The translations under genes were made by a program, and so were the position numbers. This document shows, piece after piece, positions 17,577-28,228 of a stretch of DNA of 64,000 nucleotides. Location: NCBI GenBank assembly GCA_003970805.2, contig CP051152.1:868001-932000 (forward strand). Reading direction: 5' to 3'. Within the stretch, counting starts at the first letter, position 1, and each line of letters begins with the position of its first letter. The stretch is from Undibacterium piscinae (GTDB lineage: Bacteria > Pseudomonadota > Gammaproteobacteria > Burkholderiales > Burkholderiaceae_D). The notes below the pieces were generated by a model. That model was given only the letters and a program-made list of their open reading frames with translations, searched no databases and had not been told where the DNA came from.

Positions 17577-19154
17577 ATGACAGCTTTTCTCATCGCAAAC
17601 ATGGCACCTATCATGTTTGCCACCTTAGTTTTATTTTTACTATCGGGTTTTCCGGTAGCGTTTGCACTTGCGGCAAATGGCTTGTTTTTTGGTTTTCTCG
17701 GGATAGAATTTGGCCTGATTAAACCGGAGCTATTACAAGCCCTGCCCAACCGTATTTTTGGCATCATGTCTAACGACACCTTGCTGGCGATTCCTTTCTT
17801 CACCTTCATGGGCTTGATTCTTGAACGCTCAGGAATGGCGGAAGATTTACTCGAAACCATAGGCCAGCTATTTGGCCCCTTGCGCGGTGGCGTCGCCTAT
17901 GCCGTCATTTTCGTCGGTGCCTTGCTGGCGGCAACTACCGGTGTCGTGGCTGCCTCTGTGATCTCCATGGGTTTGATTTCGCTGCCCGTCATGCTGCGTT
18001 ACGGTTACGATAAAAAAGTCGCGTCCGGTGTTATCGCTGCCTCTGGTACTCTGGCACAAATCATTCCGCCGTCACTGGTACTGATAGTCATGGCCGATCA
18101 GCTCGGCCGTTCAGTCGGCGATATGTATCAGGCTGCGTTTATTCCAGGCTTGCTACTCACGGTTATGTATGCAGGTTACATCCTGCTGATTTCCATCATA
18201 CGTCCGACCTGGGTACCAGCCTTGCCGCCGGAAGCGCGCAACCTGCGTCAGTCAAACGGTGACAGCGGTGTCAATTCGCTACTGGCACTAATGTTAGTCA
18301 GTGTTGGCGCCAGTTTTGCGTTCTCCAGATATTACCTGAGCGGCCATCCGGATGCGCCTGGCGATGAAGTTGGCATCTATTCCGCCGGCGTCGGTATCGC
18401 TGGTGCCTTTGTATTGGCCTTCATCAACCGCAAGTTAAAAATTGGCCTGTTGTCGCGCATGGCGGAGCAAGTGGTGTTTGTGTTGATTCCGCCTCTTGCC
18501 TTGATTTTTTTGGTACTGGGGACAATTTTCATAGGCGTCGCCACTCCGACTGAAGGCGGCGGCATGGGCGCATTCGGCGCTATGGTATTGGCAATGATGA
18601 ACCGCCGCTTATCCTGGGATCTGACCAAGCAGGCGATGAACTCCACTTCTCGTCTGTCTTGTTTCGTGATGTTTATCCTGATTGGCTCTACCGTGTTTTC
18701 TCTGGTGTTTCGCGGTGTCAATGGCGACTTATGGGTTGAGCATCTGCTGACTTCCCTGCCAGGCGGCAATGTCGGATTTCTGATCGTCGTCAATATCATG
18801 TTCTTCGTACTGGCCTTCTTCCTCGATTTTTTTGAACTCGCGTTCATCTTAGTGCCGTTGGTAGGTCCGGTTGCTGAAAAAATGGGTATTGACCTGATCT
18901 GGTTCGGGGTTTTACTCGGTGTCAACATGCAGACCTCTTTCATGCACCCACCTTTCGGCTTTGCGCTGTTCTATCTGCGCTCGGTAGCGCCTAAGGAAGT
19001 CAAGACCAGCGACATTTACTGGGGCGCGATCCCTTTCGTGCTTGCTCAGGTCATCATGGTGGCACTGATCATTGCTTTCCCTAATATTGTCTCAGTCGAC
19101 AAAAAAAACCAACACCAAAGAGGAAGTAAACTTAAGCATACAGATGCCGGTTGA
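17577..19154 (+). CDS. dctM: TRAP transporter large membrane subunit (DctM), C-terminus frameshifted
   Basis: The 525-residue frame has the DctM permease pattern: PVAFALAANGLFFGFLG, LLAIPFFTFMGLILERSGMAEDLL, GVVAASVISMGLISLPVML, ASGTLAQIIPPSLVLIVMADQ, GVATPTEGGGMGAFGA and FLDFFELAFILVPLVGP. Twelve or more membrane segments are expected. Near 19101-19108 a run of eight A precedes a nonsense tail. With seven A the reading continues VDKKTNTKEEVNLS to a stop at 19243-19245, giving an acidic Pro/Glu-rich tail ending EEPAAPKFTQ, which is common in such proteins. A homopolymer error is likely. Confidence 0.92.
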   Translation: MTAFLIANMAPIMFATLVLFLLSGFPVAFALAANGLFFGFLGIEFGLIKPELLQALPNRIFGIMSNDTLLAIPFFTFMGLILERSGMAEDLLETIGQLFGPLRGGVAYAVIFVGALLAATTGVVAASVISMGLISLPVMLRYGYDKKVASGVIAASGTLAQIIPPSLVLIVMADQLGRSVGDMYQAAFIPGLLLTVMYAGYILLISIIRPTWVPALPPEARNLRQSNGDSGVNSLLALMLVSVGASFAFSRYYLSGHPDAPGDEVGIYSAGVGIAGAFVLAFINRKLKIGLLSRMAEQVVFVLIPPLALIFLVLGTIFIGVATPTEGGGMGAFGAMVLAMMNRRLSWDLTKQAMNSTSRLSCFVMFILIGSTVFSLVFRGVNGDLWVEHLLTSLPGGNVGFLIVVNIMFFVLAFFLDFFELAFILVPLVGPVAEKMGIDLIWFGVLLGVNMQTSFMHPPFGFALFYLRSVAPKEVKTSDIYWGAIPFVLAQVIMVALIIAFPNIVSVDKKNQHQRGSKLKHTDAG

Positions 19155-19270
19155 AAGTACAGATCCTGTAAATTTACCGGAAGGCGCCGGCCAGACACCG
19201 GAAGAAAACCCTGAGGAACCTGCTGCACCCAAGTTCACCCAGTAAGCACATTAATTTCGCAATGACGTAA

Positions 19271-19327
19271 ACGCACGAATGATAAAACCCGCTACGGCGG
19301 GTTTTATCATTCGCGTGCGTTTTTTTC
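19271..19327 (+). terminator. Strong intrinsic terminator after dctM
   Basis: A long inverted repeat ACGCACG-AATGATAAAACCCGC paired with GCGGGTTTTATCATT-CG-CGTGCGT around a tiny loop, followed by seven T. It ends the dctQM transcript. Confidence 0.88.
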
Positions 19328-19429
19328 ATCACTAGCCAATCAGAAGACCTTAGCAAACGAAATACCATACGGACCATATCAATGCTGATTGCTGATTGCT
19401 GATTGCTGATAGATATTGGCGTGATTACC

Positions 19430-19850
19430 CCCACCGGATTGTGTGACCTTTGTGATGTGATTATTCCCGTTCTAGTGAATCGCCACCAGATTGAGCATCA
19501 CATGGCCGCAGGTACTTTCACAAGGCGGGAGATTTTCTGTACGAAGATGTCACCGCGGGCCAATGCCATTCATATTGGGTTAGCTGAAGGTGTCGCGAAA
19601 CTGAACTCCGTTGTTTCACATTTGATGGCTCAGACCATTTTGGCCATTTCCAGCCGGTTGAGCTTGTACGCGATCCCTCATATTCTCTGGCGGACACCAT
19701 CAATGGTTTTGCTTTGCCGCATGGGCACTTTGCCCAACATAGACTGCTTTATCTCACGAGAATTCGTTTCAATTTGCAGGTACCGGAATCGCCAACGGTA
19801 ATGGCGCGCAACTATCAGAACTCAAGGAATGCTGGGCGTTAACGACGACC
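19430..19850 (-). pseudogene. Degenerate transposase remnant (IS4-like C-terminal part)
   Basis: Minus-strand frames contain MLGKVPMRQSKTIDGVRQ, then (after a stop) AYKLNRLEMAKM, and in a shifted frame QLTQYEWHWPAVTSSYRK. This order and wording resemble the C-terminal half of IS4-family DDE transposases, where SKT..GV.QE, AYNLVR.EM and EW....VTSPG follow each other. Stops and frame changes show it is dead. No terminal inverted repeats were found. The assignment comes from pattern memory and is tentative. Confidence 0.4.
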
Positions 19851-19981
19851 AGCGGTGAGGTAAGCATTTAAACCAAAGCATCGCCCACTCTTTTCAGTCG
19901 CTTCAGTCGCTTCAGCGAAAATCGTATCGTGTTATTGAGCACGGATGTAGGCTAATCAGCTATACCCACGCTTATAACCAT

Positions 19982-20016
19982 AAAAAAATGCCGTCCAGGC
20001 TTAACTGAACGGCATT
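19982..20016 (-). terminator. Intrinsic terminator after dctP
   Basis: On the minus strand AATGCCGT and ACGGCATT form an eight-pair stem (19987-19994 with 20009-20016) followed by seven T. It lies 32 bp after the dctP stop. Confidence 0.8.
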
Positions 20017-20047
20017 AGCGCGAAGTCTGCGTTTTTCAGTGATTCGC

Positions 20048-21133
20048 TTATTTCAAAGGACGTGCCATGTTGAAACGTGCAAAAGATTGCTCCGCAACAT
20101 TAAACCATTGTCCCTGATTATTCCGGAAAGTTTTCCAGTCATCGTAGACTTTTTTGAATTTTGGATTTTTCTCCGCTTCTTCAGTAAAAGTCTCTTGCGC
20201 CGCCTTGAAGCAAGCTTCCATCACCGATTGCGGGAAAGGTTTTAAGGAAATCTTGTTCTGTAACAGGCGACCTAATGCAGCAGGATTTTTTGCATCGTAC
20301 TTGGCTTGCATATCGGTATGCGCTTCCATCGACGCCACTTCAATAGCGTGCTGGAATTGCTTAGGCAATTTATCCCACTCTTTTTTGCCGACGTAAAACG
20401 ACAATTGAGCTCCGCCTTCCCACCAACCCGGATAGTGATACACCTTGGCAACCTTGTAGAAGCCGAGCTTTTCATCATCGTACGGACCTACCCATTCAGC
20501 CGCATCGATCGTGCCTTTTTCCAGCGCAGGATAGATATCACCACCTGGAATCTGCTGAGGAACTGTACCAAGCTTAGTCAGAACTTTCCCGGCAAAACCA
20601 CCAACGCGGAATTTCAAGCCTTTCAGATCTTCCGGGCCCTTGATTTCCTTACGGAACCAGCCACCCATCTGCGTACCTGTATTTCCGCCCAGAAAATTGA
20701 CCACATTGTATTCAGCGAAAAATTCGCGCATCAATTTCATGCCGTTACCATGCAGCATCCACGCGGTTTGCTGGCGCGAGCTCAAGCCAAACGGAACAGC
20801 AGTATCAAAAGCAAAAGTCGCATCCTTACCGAAGTAATAGTAAGACGCCGTATGGCCAATCTCTACCGTGCCGTTTTGTACGGCATCGAGTACCTGACCA
20901 CCAGGAACAATCTCACCACCGGCAAATGGGCGGATATTGAACTTACCATCGGTCAATTCTTTGACACGATTACAAAACACTTCTGCAGCGCCATAAATGG
21001 TGTCCAAGCTTTTCGGAAAGCTAGAAGCGAGACGCCAGTTAAGGGTAGGAGTGGTTTGTGCCAAACTTGGTGCGGCGACCGCACCTGCTGATGCGCCTAC
21101 GGCTGCTTTTTTTAGAAAGGAACGACGTTCCAT
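20048..21133 (-). CDS. dctP: TRAP transporter periplasmic substrate-binding protein
   Basis: A 361-residue DctP-family protein with a probable twin-arginine signal (ERRSFLKKAAVGASAGAVAAPSLA). The mature part reads WRLASSFPKSLDTIYGAAE, FAGGEIVPGGQVLDAVQNG, FRVGGFAGKVL and GTIDAAEWVGPYDDEKLGFYK. These resemble the TakP-like group that binds 2-oxoacids, though the substrate is inferred only. It faces dctQM from the opposite strand across about 800 bp, unlike the usual single operon, but it is the obvious partner. Confidence 0.88.
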   Translation of the reverse strand: MERRSFLKKAAVGASAGAVAAPSLAQTTPTLNWRLASSFPKSLDTIYGAAEVFCNRVKELTDGKFNIRPFAGGEIVPGGQVLDAVQNGTVEIGHTASYYYFGKDATFAFDTAVPFGLSSRQQTAWMLHGNGMKLMREFFAEYNVVNFLGGNTGTQMGGWFRKEIKGPEDLKGLKFRVGGFAGKVLTKLGTVPQQIPGGDIYPALEKGTIDAAEWVGPYDDEKLGFYKVAKVYHYPGWWEGGAQLSFYVGKKEWDKLPKQFQHAIEVASMEAHTDMQAKYDAKNPAALGRLLQNKISLKPFPQSVMEACFKAAQETFTEEAEKNPKFKKVYDDWKTFRNNQGQWFNVAEQSFARFNMARPLK

Positions 21134-21462
21134 GCTGTCTCCAATATGAGGATATTTCGGAAATTATTCGATACGTGGTCAAAGTATCTTATTAAGCAAT
21201 TGCAACCAAAAAACATTTTATGGGGGGAAGCATTGCACCGCAATACTTGTTTTCATTTCAGCGAGAGATAGAACCTGAAGCAAAAAAAATATTCGTGTCA
21301 TTTTCAAGGCACCAATACTTTTTTTACTTAATTATCAAGGTCTTAACTGATTTCTAAAAGAAAGAGGGGAAGTCTGATAAAAATAGGTTTCGGTATTTCT
21401 ACGTATGCAAAAGTACGACACTTGCAGCCAAGGGTAAGCTGCAATCGTCGCCTAATCGTGAC
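21134..21462. other. Intergenic region upstream of dctP
   Basis: About 330 AT-rich bases between the dctP start and the pmbA stop, both genes on the minus strand. It should hold the dctP promoter. A GGAGACAG ribosome-binding stretch precedes the dctP ATG. No convincing operator, repeat or small gene was seen. Confidence 0.5.
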
Positions 21463-22815
21463 CTAACTACCAGCCACCGTCATGTTCTCTATCAGTATGG
21501 AACCGGTTTGCTTGGTGCCACGTATCAAGGTATCCGCACCGATCGCCACAATTTGCTTAAACATTTCACGCATATCGCCGGCAATGGTGATTTCTTCGAC
21601 CGGATACTGAATCACGCCATTTTCCACCCAATAGCCGGAAGCACCGCGTGAATAATCACCAGTCACATAATTGACGCCCTGCCCCATTAACTCGGTCACC
21701 AGTAAGCCAGTGCCCATTTTCTTTAGCATGGCCTTGAAATTATCGGTCTTTTTGGTCAGTGAAGACGACAGCGTCAGGTTGTGCGAGCCACCGGCATTAC
21801 CGGTCGTCTTCATGCCCAATTTGCGCGCTGAATAGCAGGATAAGAAATAACCTTGCAAGATACCGTCCTTAACCACATCACGATATTGCGTTTTGACACC
21901 CTCGTCATCAAACGGAGACGAACCAACGCCACCGAGTACATGCGGATCTTCGGCAATCTGTATATGATCGGGAAATACCTGAGTGCCTAACGAGTCGAGT
22001 AGAAAGCTTGATTTGCGATACAGGGCACCACCGGACACGGCCTGAACGAAAGAGCCCAGCAAACCGGCCGCCAGCGGCGCCTCAAACAAAACCGGGCATT
22101 TACGGGTATCAAGCTTGCGCGCATTTAAACGTGCCAATGCGCGCTCTGCGGCATAGCGCCCCACCGCCTCCGGCTGTGCCAGCTTTTTTGCATTGCGCTG
22201 GGAGCTGTACCAGTCATCACGCTGCATGCGAGCGCCTTTGCCTGCAATCGGCGAAACCGAAATGGTATGTCGGGAAAATGGATAGCCCCCCATGAAACCG
22301 CGTGAATTGGCTGCAACGAAATGCGACTGCTGGGCATGTACGCCGGCGCCTTCGCAATTACTGACGCGTTTATCCACGGCATAGGCGGCCGCCTCGGTAC
22401 GGCGCGCCAGCTCAATGGCTTCTTCGGCCGTGACCAGCCACGGATAAAATAATTTCAAATCCCGTGGATTCATTTCCAGTAATTCGGTTTCCGGCAAATC
22501 AGCACAATGATCTTCCGCAGTAAAGCGCGCAATGTTATAGGCGGCATCCACCGTATCGATCAGTGATTTTTCGGAAAAATCAGAAGTACTGGCATTGCCG
22601 CGCTTTTGGCCCAGGTAGACAGTAACGCCTATACCCTTATCGCGGTTTTGCTCGATTGTTTCGACTTTACCTTTACGCACACTGACCGAAAGCCCGCCCC
22701 CCTCGCTGATTTCTACAGCGGCATCCGAAGCGCCTTTTTCACGTGCAAAACGCAACATATCTTGTGCAATTTGCTTTAACTGATCCTGAGTATGGGTAAA
22801 AACTGGTTTGCTCAT
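21463..22815 (-). CDS. pmbA: Metalloprotease PmbA (TldE)
   Basis: The TldD/PmbA complex is a zinc-dependent peptidase that acts on modified peptides and antitoxins in the cytoplasm. I place the start at the ATG at 22815 (MSKPVFTHTQDQLK), giving 450 residues, the normal size; the open frame extends further upstream without homology. Family marks are GASDAAVEISEGGGLSVSVRKGKVETIE, KRGNASTSDFS, RKCPVLFEAPLAAGLLGSFVQAVSGGALYRKSSF and the C-terminal NYVTGDYSRGASGYWVENG. It is divergently arranged with darP, 82 bp apart. Confidence 0.93.
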   Translation of the reverse strand: MSKPVFTHTQDQLKQIAQDMLRFAREKGASDAAVEISEGGGLSVSVRKGKVETIEQNRDKGIGVTVYLGQKRGNASTSDFSEKSLIDTVDAAYNIARFTAEDHCADLPETELLEMNPRDLKLFYPWLVTAEEAIELARRTEAAAYAVDKRVSNCEGAGVHAQQSHFVAANSRGFMGGYPFSRHTISVSPIAGKGARMQRDDWYSSQRNAKKLAQPEAVGRYAAERALARLNARKLDTRKCPVLFEAPLAAGLLGSFVQAVSGGALYRKSSFLLDSLGTQVFPDHIQIAEDPHVLGGVGSSPFDDEGVKTQYRDVVKDGILQGYFLSCYSARKLGMKTTGNAGGSHNLTLSSSLTKKTDNFKAMLKKMGTGLLVTELMGQGVNYVTGDYSRGASGYWVENGVIQYPVEEITIAGDMREMFKQIVAIGADTLIRGTKQTGSILIENMTVAGS

Positions 22816-22897
22816 GGGCGGTTTCTTTGGTTGCGTAGATAAAAAGAGTATCATAGCAGCCGTTTCAATAAGTTTATACAATAAAGGCGAGTCAATC

Positions 22898-23497
22898 ATG
22901 CCAAATCCAAATCGAGGCGCTTGCGGCTTCAAATCCAATGAGTTCGAACAAGAGTACGAGCGCCCATCAAAATCTCAGCTAAAGCGTGAGATGACTGAGC
23001 TTCAAAAGCTTGGTCAAGAACTGATCGATCAGTCACGTGACCGCGTCAAGCGCGTACCGATGCCTGAAGATGTGCGCGAGGCAATTCTTGAATGTCAAAA
23101 AATAAAGGATCACGAAGGTCGTCGTCGTCAGTTGCAATTCGTAGGCAAAAAAATGCGTACGCTAGATGAGACAGAAGTGGCGCTCATCCAAAAAACCATA
23201 GACAGCTGGAAAGGCGCTTCCAAATCGGAAACCGCCGCCATGCATGCGCTTGAACGTAAACGCGATAAATTACTGGCCAACGATGCCGCAGTCACTGAGT
23301 TGATGGCCGAACATCCGGAAATCGACGCTCAGCAATTGCGCACGATGATCCGGAATGCGCGCAAGGAACAGGCAGAGAACAAACCGCCAAAAGCCTATCG
23401 CGAAATTTTCCAGCTACTCAAGGAACTGGCCAAGGCGAAAGCTGCCGGCACTGCCTCTGATGAAGACGATGATATCGAGGACGAGGACGATGAGTGA
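22898..23497 (+). CDS. darP: Ribosome maturation factor DarP (YjgA)
   Basis: DarP associates with late 50S precursors. The 199-residue protein starts at the ATG at 22898, preceded by a weak AAAGGCG. It shows the family text RPSKSQLKREMTELQKLGQELI, RDRVKRVPMPEDVREAILECQ and RRRQLQFVGKKMR. The C-terminus is a run of Asp and Glu. Its stop overlaps the start of mog by 8 bp, so the two are probably co-translated. Confidence 0.92.
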   Translation: MPNPNRGACGFKSNEFEQEYERPSKSQLKREMTELQKLGQELIDQSRDRVKRVPMPEDVREAILECQKIKDHEGRRRQLQFVGKKMRTLDETEVALIQKTIDSWKGASKSETAAMHALERKRDKLLANDAAVTELMAEHPEIDAQQLRTMIRNARKEQAENKPPKAYREIFQLLKELAKAKAAGTASDEDDDIEDEDDE

Positions 23498-24131
23498 ACT
23501 TAGCGTTGAGCTAGGTGGTAACGAAGACAGTAAACTGGACCGTGCCTTGCGCATCGGTCTGGTTTCTATCTCCGATCGCGCCTCTGCCGGGATTTATCAG
23601 GATCAGGGCCTGCCGGCCTTGCAAGAATGGTTTGGCGCGGCACTAAGCACGCCCTGGATCATGGAAACCCGTCTGATCCCCGATGAGCGCGCCGCCATAG
23701 AGCAAGCGCTGATCGGGTTAGTCGATCAAGCCCATTGCGACCTGGTCATCACCACCGGTGGTACCGGACCGGCGCGACGCGATGTCACTCCGGAAGCGAC
23801 GCTGGCGGTGGCGACCAAAGAGATGCCCGGCTTTGGCGAACAAATGCGCCAGATCAGCCTCAAATTCGTGCCTACCGCGATCTTGTCACGGCAAGTTGCC
23901 GTAATACGCGAAACCAGCGATCACGCAGCGTTGATCATGAACCTGCCTGGTCAACCAAAGTCGATCAAGGAGACGCTCGAAGGTCTCAAGGATGCCGACG
24001 GCAAACAACTGATTGCCGGCATCTTTGCCGCAGTGCCCTATTGCATAGACTTGATAGGCGGCCCTTATGTAGAGACGCATGAGGCGATATGCAAGGTGTT
24101 TCGTCCGAAAGCGGCAATCCGTCAAAAATAA
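23490..24131 (+). CDS. mog: Molybdopterin adenylyltransferase
   Basis: Mog adenylylates molybdopterin before molybdenum insertion. The start is the ATG at 23490, inside the darP 3' end, giving 213 residues. The MoaB/Mog fold is clear: IGLVSISDRASAGIYQDQGLPAL, LVITTGGTGPARRDVTPEAT, MRQISLKFVPTAILSRQVAVIR, and a catalytic-region LPGQPKSIKETLEGL followed by YCIDLIGGPYVET. It is intact. Confidence 0.93.
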   Translation: MSELSVELGGNEDSKLDRALRIGLVSISDRASAGIYQDQGLPALQEWFGAALSTPWIMETRLIPDERAAIEQALIGLVDQAHCDLVITTGGTGPARRDVTPEATLAVATKEMPGFGEQMRQISLKFVPTAILSRQVAVIRETSDHAALIMNLPGQPKSIKETLEGLKDADGKQLIAGIFAAVPYCIDLIGGPYVETHEAICKVFRPKAAIRQK

Positions 24132-24192
24132 CCGGTGAATCGGACTGCCCATTTCACCGGCAACTTATCAGCAATCAACCAAGCAAACAATC

Positions 24193-25969
<1,777 letters not shown>

Positions 25970-26003
25970 TTTTTCGGTGATTTGCAGTAAATAAGTAGTA
26001 ACC

Positions 26004-26044
26004 AGGCAGTCCGGTAGCGCAAAATACGCTAACGGACTGCCTTT
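26004..26044 (+). terminator. Hairpin between norB and norE
   Basis: A 16-bp inverted repeat with one mismatch, AGGCAGTCCGGTAGCG (26004-26019) and CGCTAACGGACTGCCT (26027-26042), 35 bp after norB. It is followed only by a short pyrimidine stretch. It probably ends or attenuates the norB transcript. Confidence 0.65.
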
Positions 26045-26050
26045 CCAAAT

Positions 26051-26092
26051 AAGTTGCCCCCAATAAGTTACTCATTCATCCGGGCAACTTCA
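26051..26092 (+). promoter_or_regulatory. Inverted repeat in the norE leader
   Basis: AAGTTGCCC (about 26051-26059) is repeated inverted as GGGCAACTT (about 26083-26091) with a loop of about 22 bases, ending 9 bp before the norE start. The start codon is GTG with no good Shine-Dalgarno, so this stem may matter for translation. This is inference only. Confidence 0.35.
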
Positions 26093-26100
26093 TCGCTATC

Positions 26101-26697
26101 GTGAATACTCCTCTCGCACTACCCCATCCCACAGCAGGCATCAAACGCGCTTTACCCGGCGACCTGGCCATGTGGTGCTTTATCCTCGCCGAACTATTGG
26201 TGTTCGGCATATTTTTTATCGCCTATACGATTACCAGGTCGCGCCATGTCGACCTTTTCAATGCCTCGCAATTACAACTGGACCGCGTTTCCGGCTTTAT
26301 CAATACGATCTTACTGATCTCCAGCAGCTATTTCGTGGTCAGGGCAATGGCGGCCATACAGCGTGGCAATGGTAAAATTTGCAGTAAATGGCTGCTGGCG
26401 GCAATCACCTGCGGTGCCATCTTTGCGATCTTGAAACTGGTGGAATTTGCCGCAAAAATCAATGCCGGCATCAGCATGTCCACCAATACCTTTTACATGT
26501 TTTACCTGTTCCTGGCATTTTTCCATTTCATGCACGTGATACTAGGCATGGTGATACTAGGTGCCATCGCTGTCAAAGCATGGCAAGGCGGCTATACTGC
26601 AGAGATGCACGAAGGAGCCGAAACCGGTGCCGCCTACTGGCACATGGTCGATCTGGTCTGGATTATCCTATTCCCCCTCATCTATGTATTGCATTAG
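26101..26697 (+). CDS. norE: Cytochrome c oxidase subunit III-like protein NorE
   Basis: A 198-residue membrane protein with five hydrophobic helices and the COX3-family text LPGDLAMWCFILAELLVFGIFFIAYT, MFYLFLAFFHFMHVILGMVIL and YWHMVDLVWIILFPLIYVLH. NorE is an accessory protein of NO reductase with an unclear function. The start is a GTG at 26101 after a leader hairpin. norF follows 11 bp downstream. Confidence 0.88.
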   Translation: MNTPLALPHPTAGIKRALPGDLAMWCFILAELLVFGIFFIAYTITRSRHVDLFNASQLQLDRVSGFINTILLISSSYFVVRAMAAIQRGNGKICSKWLLAAITCGAIFAILKLVEFAAKINAGISMSTNTFYMFYLFLAFFHFMHVILGMVILGAIAVKAWQGGYTAEMHEGAETGAAYWHMVDLVWIILFPLIYVLH

Positions 26698-26708
26698 GAC
26701 AGACTTCC

Positions 26709-26966
26709 ATGATTGATATCAAAGCCGCCACCGCCCAGTGGATTACCCTGTTACTACTGTCCACGATCACCTTTGCGCTGGCAGAAACCGGTTACTCAGG
26801 CGACAAGGTCATTCTGCCGGTACTGCTGGCAACCTTCATCAAGGGTAGCCTGGTGATAGACCGCTTCATGGCACTGCGGCATGTGGCAGGCCCTTGGCGC
26901 ATGATAGTGCTGGGCTGGTTACTGGTAGTGCTGGTCGTGGTCTGGTTGAGCTTTACCCGAATTTAA
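26709..26966 (+). CDS. norF: NorF-like small membrane protein (COX4-type)
   Basis: An 85-residue protein starting at the ATG at 26709. It has three hydrophobic segments and the pattern LPVLLATFIKGSLVIDRFMALR, typical of prokaryotic cytochrome oxidase subunit IV-like proteins found after norE. It probably acts with NorE in NO reductase assembly or stability. The gap to norQ is 28 bp. Confidence 0.8.
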   Translation: MIDIKAATAQWITLLLLSTITFALAETGYSGDKVILPVLLATFIKGSLVIDRFMALRHVAGPWRMIVLGWLLVVLVVVWLSFTRI

Positions 26967-26994
26967 ATAATGAGAGATACTCAGAAAGCTAGTC

Positions 26995-27819
26995 ATGAAT
27001 GCCCCAAGTTCACACAACTTAATCAATTTACACCAAACTCAGGAAGTGCCTTTTTATCAGCCGGTAGGCAATGAATGCGCGCTATTTGAATATGCGTTCC
27101 ATCACCAGTTACCGCTCTTAATCAAAGGGCCTACCGGTTGCGGCAAGACCCGTTTCGTGGCGCACATGGCGGCCAAACTGGCACGCCCGCTGGTGACCGT
27201 GGCCTGTCACGACGATCTGACTGCGGCCGACCTGGTGGGTCGCCACCTGATCGGCGACGGCCAGACCATCTGGTCCGACGGCCCGCTTACCAGAGCAGTC
27301 CGGTTGGGCGGTATCTGCTATCTCGATGAAGTGGTCGAAGCGCGCAAAGACACCACGGTAGTACTGCACCCGCTGACTGATGACCGTCGCATCTTGCCGA
27401 TAGAACGTACCGGCGAAGAACTGCAGGCTCCCGATGAATTTATGCTGGTGGTATCCTACAATCCAGGCTACCAAAACCTGTTGAAAAACCTCAAGCCATC
27501 GACCCGCCAGCGTTTCATCGCGATACAGTTTGATTACCCGCCAGCCGCCTTGGAGCAAGACATTCTGGTCAAGGAAACCGGGATTGATAGCGCCACCGCG
27601 CAGCGTCTGGTAAAACTGGCCGGACACTTCCGCCAGCTGAAAAATCACGACCTGGAAGAGGCTGCCTCGACCCGTTTGCTGGTGTACGCAGCGACCCTGA
27701 TTAAAGCCGGTTGTGACCCTGTTCTGGCTTGTCAGTCAGCAATGGTAGAACCTCTCACTGACGACCTTGACACCGCGGCAGCCCTACTTGAAGTAATTAA
27801 AGCCAGCATGGCGAAATAA
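26995..27819 (+). CDS. norQ: NorQ, MoxR/CbbQ-type AAA+ ATPase
   Basis: NorQ works with NorD to mature NO reductase, probably by inserting the non-haem iron. The 274-residue protein has Walker A GPTGCGKT at residues 45-52, ADLVGRHLIGDGQTIWSDGPLTRA, Walker B YLDEVVEARKDTT, and the CbbQ C-terminal domain ending in a long helical segment. It is intact, with norD four genes downstream as partner. Confidence 0.93.
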   Translation: MNAPSSHNLINLHQTQEVPFYQPVGNECALFEYAFHHQLPLLIKGPTGCGKTRFVAHMAAKLARPLVTVACHDDLTAADLVGRHLIGDGQTIWSDGPLTRAVRLGGICYLDEVVEARKDTTVVLHPLTDDRRILPIERTGEELQAPDEFMLVVSYNPGYQNLLKNLKPSTRQRFIAIQFDYPPAALEQDILVKETGIDSATAQRLVKLAGHFRQLKNHDLEEAASTRLLVYAATLIKAGCDPVLACQSAMVEPLTDDLDTAAALLEVIKASMAK

Positions 27820-27828
27820 GCGGAATAA

Positions 27829-28209
27829 ATGAATACTCCTGACACCCACGTATCCGTTGCAGTACAGGCTGAAACCCTGTACTTACTCAACCTGCTGCTG
27901 CTTCCGGGGCTGGGTTTTCTGGGGCTGCTGTGGCTGGCCTACCGTAATGCGGACAGCGACTCGGAATTAACGCGCTGCCATTTACGACAAACCGTCAGCG
28001 CCAGTATCTGGGCCGGCATACTGCTGATGCTGGTCACTTTGCTCATCATGTTTTTTGGCGGATTTGAATCACCCTACACTTGGATGGTTTTAATATTGTA
28101 TTTCCTTACTTGCCATGCCACGCTGATCCTGTTTGGCGTAGTCGGACTGACCTGCGCGATGGGGAAAAAGACATATACTTACCCTCTGATCGGTAGAAAA
28201 AAGTGGTAA
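27829..28209 (+). CDS. Small integral membrane protein of the nor cluster
   Basis: A 126-residue protein with three hydrophobic helices (about residues 17-40, 62-84 and 90-112) and a basic C-terminal tail (GKKTYTYPLIGRKKW). I do not recognise a characterised family; the wording is close to DUF4870-like membrane proteins. It lies 9 bp after norQ and 19 bp before the polyferredoxin gene, so it is clearly part of the same operon and may assist the membrane iron-sulfur protein. Confidence 0.7.
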   Translation: MNTPDTHVSVAVQAETLYLLNLLLLPGLGFLGLLWLAYRNADSDSELTRCHLRQTVSASIWAGILLMLVTLLIMFFGGFESPYTWMVLILYFLTCHATLILFGVVGLTCAMGKKTYTYPLIGRKKW

Positions 28210-28228
28210 AGGCTTAAAGGTGGTAAAC

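Larger units (their letters stand above)
19246..20047. other. Long gene-free stretch between dctM and dctP
   Basis: About 800 bases without an intact gene. It contains a strong terminator at 19271-19327, a short 7-bp tandem repeat (TGCTGAT, four copies, 19383-19410), a decayed transposase-like stretch at about 19430-19850 on the minus strand, and a terminator for dctP at 19982-20016. The rest shows nothing recognisable. Confidence 0.7.
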
